From positions 1 to 43,200 of IMG/VR virus record IMGVR_UViG_3300044800_000007: a DNA stretch of 43,200 nt; one strand, given 5' to 3'. Positions 17,679 to 24,975 of the stretch are shown here, piece after piece. The notes beneath the pieces were generated by a model. The model saw only the letters and a list, made by a program, of their open reading frames with translations, was not told the origin of the DNA and made no database searches. This stretch comes from a virus. The position numbers were made by a program, and so were the translations under genes. The first letter of the stretch is position 1. The number at the start of each line of letters is the position of its first letter.

Positions 17679-18458
17679 TCATTTTTCGGAACCTTTAACT
17701 TCATGAACCAATCTTCTAAAGGCTCCCTCTTTGTCACTTAGAAGTCTTTCCCGTTCAGATAGCCTTTGTTTTTCTCTATCCATAGTTCTTTCTCTTGCCT
17801 TAAGATCAATGTCCTTAGACTTCAAACGCAAATCCTCGGACTTAAGACGTTCTTTCTCTTTATTCCATTTCTTCTCAAACTCTTTGGCAACTTTATCCGC
17901 ATCCTGATAACGAGAATCAGCCAAACCCTCTAACCGATTGGCATTTTCAAGGGCAACCGTTGCCCTCTTCTCAGACTTAAGGACCTGGTCGACCCCACGA
18001 TTGAGTGATAACTGCTCTCTTGAGTTTGCGACCCCTCTCAGGGCATTAAGCGAGGTCTCAGCCTCGCAAATTGCATGATATTCGATCAAATAAGCGAAAA
18101 ACTCATCAACAAAGGCCTCTAGTGAGTCCAAACCCTTAGACCGGATGTCCAAAGATTCCTCCTTTTCCTGCAAATCCTGAGATATTTCGGACCCGATCCA
18201 CTCAAGTGTATCCATCCGATCGTTTGCAAAGGCATCAAAACCTTCCTCCAGTCTAGACTTTGCACCCTTAATTTTTGTGTAAAGAGTAAAGAGGTCCTTG
18301 ATCTGTTTAATAAGAGTAAATTTGCGCCTGACAAGATTTGAGATTTCTGAAACCTGCTGAAGAACTTCTTGTTCGTGATCACTATTAGCTTTCTGAATAT
18401 CCCTGCGGAGATTTTCTTTTGAATCGTGTAGGTTCGTAAGACCTTGTGACTGTGGCAT
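17679..18458 (-). CDS. Long coiled-coil protein, late operon
   Basis: 259 residues, nearly all charged amphipathic helix. The last 90 residues (about 165-259) are dense in Lys, Glu, Arg and Leu with heptad character (KEFEKKWNKEKERLKSEDLR type). No catalytic motif. Another coiled-coil protein of similar character is at 28715-29116. It is surrounded by virion genes, so a structural or assembly role is likely. Start ATG at 18458 has no Shine-Dalgarno and follows the upstream stop by 4 bases. Confidence 0.6.
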   Translation of the reverse strand: MPQSQGLTNLHDSKENLRRDIQKANSDHEQEVLQQVSEISNLVRRKFTLIKQIKDLFTLYTKIKGAKSRLEEGFDAFANDRMDTLEWIGSEISQDLQEKEESLDIRSKGLDSLEAFVDEFFAYLIEYHAICEAETSLNALRGVANSREQLSLNRGVDQVLKSEKRATVALENANRLEGLADSRYQDADKVAKEFEKKWNKEKERLKSEDLRLKSKDIDLKARERTMDREKQRLSERERLLSDKEGAFRRLVHEVKGSEK

Positions 18459-18462
18459 AAAT

Positions 18463-18735
18463 TTAAGGTGTCGCTACAACTTTAACTGCTTCCTTAGCGT
18501 CAGCGTCAGTATAGGTAATATCTTTAATAATAATTGTCTTAATCCCCCCGGTTTGTGTTCGGAGAGTCTCAATAAGTGTAACTAATTTGGAGAAAGTATC
18601 TACAAAATCAAGGGTAAAAGGTTCGGAGGTTTTGACAATTTTAACCAAGGCTTTACCTTTATCATCGAAACCAAGATCAGCCGTAAGAAACAATCCGCCG
18701 TCTCCCAATTTGATAACAACTTTATGTGTGTACAT
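18463..18735 (-). CDS. Small virion-region protein, unknown
   Basis: 90 residues, alternating beta strands and one helix: KVVIKLGDGG, LFLTADLGFDD, KALVKIVKT, then a helix (DFVDTFSKLVTLIETLRT) and a final strand IKTIIIKDITY. Not recognised. Starts 3 bases after the upstream stop, so probably co-translated in the virion gene block. Confidence 0.55.
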   Translation of the reverse strand: MYTHKVVIKLGDGGLFLTADLGFDDKGKALVKIVKTSEPFTLDFVDTFSKLVTLIETLRTQTGGIKTIIIKDITYTDADAKEAVKVVATP

Positions 18736-18738
18736 AGG

Positions 18739-19245
18739 TTAAGTCGTGGTCGGAACGATTTTTGCATCCGAACTAATCGGCCTGTACTGACAATAGAAGT
18801 CCAAAACCCCTCCGGTTATATCCCCTGTCCCGATCTCCAAGAGAATATCGTTTCCATAAAGTAAATACTCCGGAAGATTATCTGCAGCAGCTTGCTCTTC
18901 CCCGGCAATAATATAAGTGGAATTGGCTGCATCGTTGACCCAAATCTGGTCTGCATCAATCTGGGTAGCGGTCTCAACAGGAAGAAAAATAGAAACTGCA
19001 CCAGCAATACCAACTGTGAGGGTTCCGTTAGAACTGGCAAGATCGGTTTTACAAACAGCCATAACTCTGGCAATAACAAGGCCGGTAACAGTAAAGAGGG
19101 CTGTGTCATCCAAAGCTCCGCCATTATCTCCCCAAGCATCGGTTGTTCCACCAAGGAAAGTAATAGTTCGTTTAACAGTACAGGGGAAATTACCTCCAAA
19201 GGCTGTGCGGTTAACGTCTCTATCAACGGCAACAGAATACTTCAT
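18739..19245 (-). CDS. Beta-rich virion protein
   Basis: 168 residues from the ATG at 19245 (MKYSVAVDRD). This start is preferred over one six codons upstream because a TATAAT box ends 6 bases before it. Beta-rich, with TVKRTITFLGGTTDAWGD, VMAVCKTDLASSNGTLTVG and FYCQYRPIS near the end. It resembles small decoration or tail proteins repeated in virion operons. Not assigned to a family. Confidence 0.55.
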   Translation of the reverse strand: MKYSVAVDRDVNRTAFGGNFPCTVKRTITFLGGTTDAWGDNGGALDDTALFTVTGLVIARVMAVCKTDLASSNGTLTVGIAGAVSIFLPVETATQIDADQIWVNDAANSTYIIAGEEQAAADNLPEYLLYGNDILLEIGTGDITGGVLDFYCQYRPISSDAKIVPTTT

Positions 19246-19251
19246 ATCAAA

Positions 19252-19257
19252 ATTATA
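19252..19257 (-). promoter_or_regulatory. -10 box of leaderless-type start (168-aa gene)
   Basis: TATAAT in a TGCTATAAT context, 6 bases before the ATG at 19245. It decides the start codon of that gene. Confidence 0.6.
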
Positions 19258-19281
19258 GCACAATTAGGAAAGTAAAGAAGA

Positions 19282-20274
19282 TTAAGTATTATGGATTGCA
19301 AGCCCTACATAAGCTGTGTCGGTGTTAAGACCCCACTCTTGGAACCAAAGTATATTAGATGCCGTTGCTTCCCAATCATCAAACGCAAAAGCCGTGCAAA
19401 CACCTTCCATTAATATATCAGCTGTGGTTGCCTGTGCTGACAAATTAAAGACTGCATTTACTTTCTGTGCATGGCTTTCATAAAATGCGTAGAAACTACA
19501 ATTCTTAAAAGTATTTTTACCCTGAATTCCGGTAGCTCCGGTAGACAAGAAATGCGTCGGGGTTTGTGCATCGGCTGACATAGTAAACTCACAATCTTCC
19601 CAAACGTTTCTTGAGGTTGCTGAAACAAACTCAACTGTAGCGTTAGCTGCGGAATGCATCGTGGAATCACTTCCGAAAGAACTTCCTCCGAAATAGTTAG
19701 CTACCGCTCCACTCATAACCAAACACCTCAAAGCGGTATCATCTCCAGAAGTGCTATTTTGAGAACCTTTAAAATCACAACCCAAGAATGAATTGTAATC
19801 ACCGGAAAGGGTAACTGTAACATTAGCATCGTCTGTACCATTGAAACATATGTTCTTAACAATACAACCATTTTCAGAGAAAGTTATCGAACTTGAGGCT
19901 GTCCCTGTAGTACCTGTAAAATTCATTCCGCTTCTCATCTCCTGAACTACTGGAGAAGAAGCTCCGATTAAATGAGTAAACCTCTTAGCCCAAGTAATAT
20001 CTGTAGTTTCCGAAGTTCTTCCTGTTCCGCCAGTAGGAACGAGCAAAACGATGTCATTTTTCCCAGAAGTACACTTATCATAAGCTGCAGCAACCGTTGC
20101 AAGAGCATTCTTCTCACTCTTCCCGTTATTAGCAGAGTCACTCCCCGCATAAGGATCAACATAGAAAATGTTCCCAATATAAGGCAAGCCCACTAAACCA
20201 GCAATATCCTCCGGGTAAATCTTATGCCCGAATCTCAACGGTTGACCTTGTGGATAATCTCTAAATTTTCCCAT
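19282..20274 (-). CDS. Right-handed beta-helix-like virion protein
   Basis: 330 residues. After a short N-terminal section, the segment IFYVDPYAGSDSANNGKS followed by a repetitive 'position-list' pattern (GCIVKNICFNGTDDANV, NSFLGCDFKGSQN, NVWEDCEFTMS, NTFKNCSFYAF) is typical of parallel beta-helix proteins in phage tails and surface proteins. Such folds often bind or cut surface polysaccharides; no clear catalytic set is visible. Begins one base after the stop of the 48-aa protein. Its position in the capsid block leaves open a head-decoration role. Confidence 0.65.
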   Translation of the reverse strand: MGKFRDYPQGQPLRFGHKIYPEDIAGLVGLPYIGNIFYVDPYAGSDSANNGKSEKNALATVAAAYDKCTSGKNDIVLLVPTGGTGRTSETTDITWAKRFTHLIGASSPVVQEMRSGMNFTGTTGTASSSITFSENGCIVKNICFNGTDDANVTVTLSGDYNSFLGCDFKGSQNSTSGDDTALRCLVMSGAVANYFGGSSFGSDSTMHSAANATVEFVSATSRNVWEDCEFTMSADAQTPTHFLSTGATGIQGKNTFKNCSFYAFYESHAQKVNAVFNLSAQATTADILMEGVCTAFAFDDWEATASNILWFQEWGLNTDTAYVGLAIHNT

Positions 20275-20275
20275 A

Positions 20276-20422
20276 TTATTTTATGCTCCCATATTCCTCT
20301 TCGTACTTTGCAACTAATTCATTTCCCGGATCTTTCTTCTTGAGTTCACGAATATTAACACCCTTATAAATTAAAGGTTCTTTCTTTGATACTTTGTTTT
20401 CTCGTTTAGTTATACCTAGCAT
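20276..20422 (-). CDS. 48-aa basic-acidic protein
   Basis: Small open frame, start ATG at 20422 and stop at 20276. The product begins MLGITKRENKVSKKEP, contains LIYKGVNIRELKKKDPGNEL and ends with an acidic helix (AKYEEEYGSIK). It lies between a terminator hairpin and the beta-helix gene, with the next ATG one base past its stop. Charged and helical; probably a small assembly factor. Function unknown. Confidence 0.5.
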   Translation of the reverse strand: MLGITKRENKVSKKEPLIYKGVNIRELKKKDPGNELVAKYEEEYGSIK

Positions 20423-20432
20423 ATTATTAAAA

Positions 20433-20452
20433 AACCCCTCGTAAAAGGGGTT
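20433..20452 (-). terminator. Intrinsic terminator after the 241-aa virion gene
   Basis: On the minus strand AACCCCT, a 6-base loop and AGGGGTT form a 7-bp hairpin followed by TTTTTT. It lies 41 bases past the stop of the 241-aa gene, so it should separate the abundant capsid transcript from the next virion genes. Confidence 0.8.
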
Positions 20453-20492
20453 AACCTCTTACGCCTCCTGAATATAGCTCGTCAAAGCGTAC

Positions 20493-21218
20493 TTAATCAA
20501 TTGTTAAAAATACCGGGTGGTGATAACCACTCGCACTTGCTTGAATCGCGTGTCCTATTGAAATCTCTTGATCGTATGTTCCGATTAGTGAAACATCTCC
20601 TGCCGTGCTTCCGTCATTTACGATTTCATAACCTGCCGTGATCGTAGAATCTGCCCTTGCTCCAAATACTCCTCTAGTCTGAAGCCATCCATAATAACCG
20701 GAAGTAAATGTCATTAAAGCTCCACCAGTCACGGTCGTAACCGAACTTGCCGTCATCATGACTCCCCTGTAAGGATTGTGAGCAAACTCAATCTTAGAAG
20801 AACTCGTGGCAAGAGCAATCTGAACCGGATCGATTAACTTAACAACTGCTCCTGTTTCAGCAGATGTCCAAGCTGCATGGCTGGCAACCCTCAAGGTTTG
20901 ACCAATTCCTGTTCCGTAAGAGATTATTGCATAACCTTCAGCGTATTCATTTGCGGTTGCGGTTGTTGCCGGCATGGTAAAGGTCACAGACGTTGCCCCA
21001 ATTGGAGCAGTAGCTGTAACCGCAGCGTTGATAAGAGTTGCATTGATAGCCGGAGCTACTGTCATACAACCAAGGTCAATGGCTTCTCCCATGTAAGCAT
21101 ATCTGAAAATTCTTCCGTCTCCAGTCTCACCCTTAGCACCAAGCTGGTGCTGTTGGACAGAACTTTCCTGAAACGGATTTAAGTCGTAAATTGTTGCTGC
21201 TGGTCCAAAGTTTTTCAT
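20493..21218 (-). CDS. Capsid-associated (decoration-like) protein
   Basis: 241 residues, following the major capsid gene. Beta-rich with many Ala, Thr and Gly. It starts with a helical, Gln-rich segment (about 15-27), then GDGRIFRYAYMGEAIDLG, and contains a TSVTFTMPATTATANEY segment and YGWLQTRGVFGARAD. Position, size and composition fit a capsid decoration/cement protein of HK97-fold phages. The start is defined by TATAAT 6 bases before the ATG and a terminator follows the gene, consistent with strong, separate expression. Confidence 0.6.
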   Translation of the reverse strand: MKNFGPAATIYDLNPFQESSVQQHQLGAKGETGDGRIFRYAYMGEAIDLGCMTVAPAINATLINAAVTATAPIGATSVTFTMPATTATANEYAEGYAIISYGTGIGQTLRVASHAAWTSAETGAVVKLIDPVQIALATSSSKIEFAHNPYRGVMMTASSVTTVTGGALMTFTSGYYGWLQTRGVFGARADSTITAGYEIVNDGSTAGDVSLIGTYDQEISIGHAIQASASGYHHPVFLTID

Positions 21219-21224
21219 GGTTTC

Positions 21225-21230
21225 ATTATA
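21225..21230 (-). promoter_or_regulatory. -10 box of leaderless-type start (decoration-like gene)
   Basis: TATAAT 6 bases before the ATG at 21218. It overlaps the stop region of the capsid gene (stop at 21226). Confidence 0.6.
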
Positions 21231-22296
21231 CTCCCTCTATTCCTGTTAATCTTCCGAGTCTCTTAGGATTCCAGGTTAAGAAATTTCCTAAAAGATACAT
21301 GTGTGCAACTTCACCGTACTGATTGATGGGTCTCATAAACCCTGTCCACTGGAATCCGATATTCTTGGAGGGAACTTCACTGTAAACTCCCTCAATGACC
21401 TCACCCTGATCGAATGAAATCTGCTCAAGGTCAGCGTCCTGCAATCCGTACCATTGTAGATAGTTTTCATTTAATGCCCAAAGAGTACCGGCGGGCGACT
21501 TCTCATCGGCGATCCAAGGAATACCTCTATAAGTGAGGGAAGAATATCCGGCTGCACCTTTAAGTTCAGCTTCCCTGATAGGTCCCTTTGATGTCATCGT
21601 AACCTGAGGAAGTCCAAAAGCTTGGTAGTTAGCCATTACGACCGGAGAAAGTAAACTCTCGTAGAAATCCCACTCGGTCTCGCTGGAAACAAAGACCGTT
21701 GGGCGATTCCTCATACCCGATCCTGCAGAAACTGTCGAAACTAAAGTTGCGAGTTTATCAAGATCAAGTGTCCCACCTGAAGCGGTCCTGGTGGACTTAA
21801 GGGTAGGATAGGTATTTCTGGAAAGTCCTCCAATTGTAACGACCGAGGTATTGTCATCATCCAAAGCATCAAGTCCCAAGAAATCCTTGTTAGAATTTCC
21901 AGTACCATCTGCATAAAGCATTGTTCCAAGGTCATCAAGAGCATCCTCTTGAGCTGACTCAACCTCAACCCTAACCAAATCAATAACTTGAGCTTCTGTT
22001 TTATTAACAGCTTTCTCAAGTCCGGGGATTGCGATTGGCATTTCATATCCGCGAGGATCGTAATACATAGTTACACGAGTTTCAGAAGTAGCGGTCGAAT
22101 GGGTATCAAGACCGGAGAATGAACCTCCGAGGGTTGATTTACTGACTTTGATAGGTCTCTTTACTTTCTCGCCCGACCATTTGGCTGCCTGTGAAAGAAA
22201 ACGAAAGGTAATGAAGTTTCCACCCAATATAGTATCAACAACTTTTGGAAGAATTGTGTCTTGTGTTATTCCTGTGACTCTTTCAGTAAATACCAT
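21226..22296 (-). CDS. Major capsid protein (HK97-fold type)
   Basis: 356 residues, about the usual size. Recognised from the layout: N-terminal arm (MVFTERVTGITQDTILPKVVDTILGG), an E-loop-like stretch with Gly/Ser/Thr (about 55-75), YYDPRGYEMPIAIPGLEKA leading into a long spine-like helix (EAQVIDLVRVEVESAQEDALDDLGTMLYADG, in parts), then a P-domain with PTVFVSSETEWDFYESLL and a strand IPWIADEKSPAGTLWALN, common in phage coat proteins. It follows the portal and two tiny genes and has its own strong promoter plus a leader hairpin. No Shine-Dalgarno is evident before its ATG. Confidence 0.8.
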   Translation of the reverse strand: MVFTERVTGITQDTILPKVVDTILGGNFITFRFLSQAAKWSGEKVKRPIKVSKSTLGGSFSGLDTHSTATSETRVTMYYDPRGYEMPIAIPGLEKAVNKTEAQVIDLVRVEVESAQEDALDDLGTMLYADGTGNSNKDFLGLDALDDDNTSVVTIGGLSRNTYPTLKSTRTASGGTLDLDKLATLVSTVSAGSGMRNRPTVFVSSETEWDFYESLLSPVVMANYQAFGLPQVTMTSKGPIREAELKGAAGYSSLTYRGIPWIADEKSPAGTLWALNENYLQWYGLQDADLEQISFDQGEVIEGVYSEVPSKNIGFQWTGFMRPINQYGEVAHMYLLGNFLTWNPKRLGRLTGIEGV

Positions 22297-22311
22297 GTTT
22301 TTAAAATAATA

Positions 22312-22337
22312 AAACCCGCTCTTTTAGTCGCGGGTTT
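22312..22337 (-). terminator. Hairpin in the capsid gene leader
   Basis: AAACCCGC and GCGGGTTT form an 8-bp stem with a 10-base loop, followed on the minus strand by TATTATTTT. It sits between the promoter at 22364-22393 and the capsid ATG at 22296, so it is either an upstream terminator for the portal transcript, an attenuator, or a 5' mRNA stabiliser or processing site for the capsid message. Confidence 0.6.
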
Positions 22338-22363
22338 GTATGAACCTCTTTAACTCTGCTATC

Positions 22364-22393
22364 AGTATATAACCTTTGTAAAGTCTCTGTCAA
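22364..22393 (-). promoter_or_regulatory. Strong promoter for the major capsid gene
   Basis: TTGACA (22393-22388) and TATACT (22369-22364) with an 18-base spacer, about 70 bases before the capsid ATG. Best -35/-10 pair in the head region. Confidence 0.7.
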
Positions 22394-22402
22394 GCCCCCT
22401 AT

Positions 22403-22552
22403 TTAGCCTCGATTTGGCGACATCCGACCGGCCATAACCATTTTTCGCATCTTGTCACCGGTCATATCTTTGGTGTCTCCAATCATTTTCCCCATATTCT
22501 TAAGGAGCATCTTTGCCCTATTTTCTTTAGGATTATTTTTAGTGTCTGTCAT
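22403..22552 (-). CDS. 49-aa Met/Lys-rich protein
   Basis: Start ATG at 22552 overlaps the previous stop (ATGA); stop at 22403. Very rich in Met and Lys with repeated short helical turns (AKMLLKNMGKMIGD, DKMRKMVMAGRM) and net positive charge. Lies between portal and capsid genes where small scaffold or head-maturation factors can sit. No family recognised. Real expression is supported by the coupled start and the fact that it fills the gap precisely. Confidence 0.5.
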   Translation of the reverse strand: MTDTKNNPKENRAKMLLKNMGKMIGDTKDMTGDKMRKMVMAGRMSPNRG

Positions 22553-22701
22553 TTTCGTGGTTTAAAATTAGGATCATGTTCAATTGCATTTAAAAGGCGT
22601 TTCTGGGCCAGCGCATTCCTCAAACTGGTCTTCTTGGCATGAACCTGATTAGGCGTACTGACCTGATAACCTCCATCTTTCTTTGTAACAGTTACTGGCA
22701 T
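22549..22701 (-). CDS. 50-aa basic protein after portal
   Basis: Start ATG at 22701 lies at the stop of the portal gene (2-base overlap region). MPVTVTKKDGGYQVSTPN forms a small beta hairpin, followed by a basic helix with KKTSLRNALAQKRLLNAIEHD. Similar short 'VTKKDGGYQVSTP' proteins are common in phage head blocks; role unknown. Translationally coupled to both neighbours. Confidence 0.55.
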   Translation of the reverse strand: MPVTVTKKDGGYQVSTPNQVHAKKTSLRNALAQKRLLNAIEHDPNFKPRK

Positions 22702-22702
22702 A

Positions 22703-24703
22703 TTATTCTTGACCAACTCCGGCAGCAGCAATCCCAGCCCTAACTCTCTCTAGTATACTACGTTTTGGCGGGGTACTTCCAGCTCCCCCCGGGGTAACCT
22801 TAAGACCACCTTTAGCTAAATCGATCGTTCCTTTAATATGTTCTACAATCAATCTTTGAACTTCAGGGTCTAATTGTTTGAACGCGGGTGATTGGATAAA
22901 CTGATTAAAGTAAGCGATATATTCCTTAGTCGGGTCCTTCATCGGAGGAACACTTTGACCACCCATTATCTGTTGAATTGTGGCCTGAGCCTTATTATCC
23001 CCACCTGGTTGTCCGATTCCCAAAACCTCGGAAGCGTACTTGTCAGGCATGAACAAGAAGTAGAACAGATTCTTAGCAGCCTCTCTGGGTTTCTCGATAT
23101 GCCACTTCTTAAAGAATGTAAGCGGATCAATTCTCCCACCGATCTTAGCAAGTTCAACGGCCTCGTTTCTATCAGTAAGTTTATCCTCAGGAGCGATAGA
23201 ACCAGCCTGTACACGGATCTCAACACCATCCTCGATCTTGTCAGACTTGAAAGCAAGGAATGAGGTCTTTCCCGTATCCGAACCAACATACCGGATAATC
23301 TGTTCCTCTGTAGCAAAAACCTTATAAAGTTGAGTAATACCTCTATATAATAGTGTTGCTCCGCGTTCGATGTCCTCAGAAAGAGCTTGAAGTCTTCCAA
23401 GGTCTGAACGTTGCGAGATAACCTCTTGTCCCAATGTTGGGACCTGACTCTGCTCACCCCGGAGCGGTTGATGGGTTCCAAAGATATTGTCAATCTCGTT
23501 TCTGGCATCGAGTTTATCCTCATAAACATATTTAGGAAGTTCTCGGGGTGGAATACGATTTGCAGCCATCCTCGCATCTCCCTTAACAGCAATAATATCA
23601 GAGGGATTATGGGCGTACTTTGTAGCTGCGGCTCCATCAATCATCTGAGTATTAAGAATAAGGGTAGACTTGGCATCATCACCATTCTCAACCAACTGAC
23701 GGCCTCTCTTCTCAAGAATGTCCTGTTGTGAAGAAGCCTGCTCAGTTAAGGAGGTATCGTCATAAATATACTTACCCTGATTAAGGAAGTTGAAAATGAT
23801 ATAAGGTTTATTAGGCCGGTCTAAGAAATTGGAATTTTGGGGAGTTGCATCATAATTGAAATAAGGATTTAAACCAGAGTCCATAAGAGTATCCATATAT
23901 TTGAAAGCCAACCCCTCCTGACAATTACCCTTCTTATCATAAAAGGTAAACCAGGCCTCGTAGTATTTAACCTTGGTGGTCATCTGGGGGGTAGACCCAA
24001 CAGCCGATTTATAGTTAGCCATCAAAGCATCTTTCTTGTCAGGGAATCGGTAACCCAACTCTTCGATTGATCCCTGCATACTCTCTGCAATAAAAGGAAT
24101 TTTCTCGGAGTTTTCGGTATAAGATTCAATAATTACATTGTGGGGTCTGACAGCGCGGACCTTGATGTCCCCGGTATAAGTACCATCCTCTTTAAGCCCT
24201 CCGGCCTCAAAATCCCAAGAGTACTTGGCAACACCGATTCTGTAACCCATAAGAAGATGCCGGGCAACCATCTGAAGCGTACCTTTAATATTAAGTTCGT
24301 CAGCTTTTGCATAAAGAACCTTTGAATAGTCATCAGCTAACTCCCGGGAAGCGTCAGAGTCTTGGGCTTCGATAACCTCAGGATAAGGAACCCTAGAAAC
24401 CAAAGTAGAAGCCAAAGTCTCAACTGAAAGAAAAATACGATTATCACGATAGGGAACCTGAAACTTGTAAAGTCTGACATCGTTAGCCTCAAGATTCTGG
24501 TTAAGCCATCGTTTCTCATTAAGTTCCCTGATCTTCTTAAGACCCAACTCTTTCTCCCACCAACCCTCGGCACGTTCAATCCTATGACCCAAAACGTTCT
24601 TCATGTTTTCCTCTGTTAAGGAAAGATCTAGAGCTTCCTGATCAGTAAGAGGTCCCTCCATTGTGGATGAGGCTGAAGTGTTAGTTTTATTAGGGCTTGC
24701 CAT
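22703..24703 (-). CDS. Portal protein
   Basis: 666 residues, typical for portals of short-tailed phages. N-terminal Ser/Thr-rich tail, then a helical WWEKELGLKKIRELNEKRW segment, VPYRDNRIFLSVETLAS (portal-like 'crown to wing' start), KPYIIFNFLNQGKYIYDDTSLTEQ, a helical stem with SQQDILEKRGRQLVENGD, and a C-terminal helix ending in Pro/Gly-rich sequence. It forms the dodecameric vertex through which DNA is packaged and ejected. It directly follows terminase and a small zinc protein and starts at an ATG 7 bases past a TATAAT box. Confidence 0.85.
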   Translation of the reverse strand: MASPNKTNTSASSTMEGPLTDQEALDLSLTEENMKNVLGHRIERAEGWWEKELGLKKIRELNEKRWLNQNLEANDVRLYKFQVPYRDNRIFLSVETLASTLVSRVPYPEVIEAQDSDASRELADDYSKVLYAKADELNIKGTLQMVARHLLMGYRIGVAKYSWDFEAGGLKEDGTYTGDIKVRAVRPHNVIIESYTENSEKIPFIAESMQGSIEELGYRFPDKKDALMANYKSAVGSTPQMTTKVKYYEAWFTFYDKKGNCQEGLAFKYMDTLMDSGLNPYFNYDATPQNSNFLDRPNKPYIIFNFLNQGKYIYDDTSLTEQASSQQDILEKRGRQLVENGDDAKSTLILNTQMIDGAAATKYAHNPSDIIAVKGDARMAANRIPPRELPKYVYEDKLDARNEIDNIFGTHQPLRGEQSQVPTLGQEVISQRSDLGRLQALSEDIERGATLLYRGITQLYKVFATEEQIIRYVGSDTGKTSFLAFKSDKIEDGVEIRVQAGSIAPEDKLTDRNEAVELAKIGGRIDPLTFFKKWHIEKPREAAKNLFYFLFMPDKYASEVLGIGQPGGDNKAQATIQQIMGGQSVPPMKDPTKEYIAYFNQFIQSPAFKQLDPEVQRLIVEHIKGTIDLAKGGLKVTPGGAGSTPPKRSILERVRAGIAAAGVGQE

Positions 24704-24710
24704 AGTTGAA

Positions 24711-24716
24711 ATTATA
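24711..24716 (-). promoter_or_regulatory. -10 box of leaderless-type start (portal gene)
   Basis: TATAAT 7 bases before the ATG at 24703; it overlaps the stop of the small zinc-ribbon gene (24712). Confidence 0.6.
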
Positions 24717-24975
24717 CTACCTTATAGATTATCTTGCACCGATCACAAAGTATTTCGAGTGTAGATTTTTCAATAGGGGTATCAGGTGAATCAACAATAG
24801 TAGCAATGGAATCCTGATACTGGAAAGTAACGCGCCCACAGTTAATGCAACGAAAATTTTTCTTTTCTCCTTGTTTAATATGACTTAAGAAAACAACAAT
24901 TACCCGATTCTCTCCATCAGAAATGATCGGTTGAAGTTCTTCGACTGAATTATTAAGGTAAATATTAAGCATCAT
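24712..24975 (-). CDS. Small zinc-ribbon protein after terminase
   Basis: 87 residues from the ATG at 24975, which overlaps the terminase stop (ATGA); a TTG start four codons upstream is possible but less likely. Two Cys pairs, CINC and CDRC near the C-terminus, form a probable zinc ribbon around residues 42-82 of the product. Between terminase and portal, it may assist packaging or regulate late genes. Not recognised further. Confidence 0.6.
   Translation of the reverse strand: MMLNIYLNNSVEELQPIISDGENRVIVVFLSHIKQGEKKNFRCINCGRVTFQYQDSIATIVDSPDTPIEKSTLEILCDRCKIIYKVV

Noticed and set aside
18724-18735. Additional TGTGTACA-like operator
   Set aside because: The sequence encodes the start of the 90-aa gene and breaks the palindrome; isolated, so probably chance.
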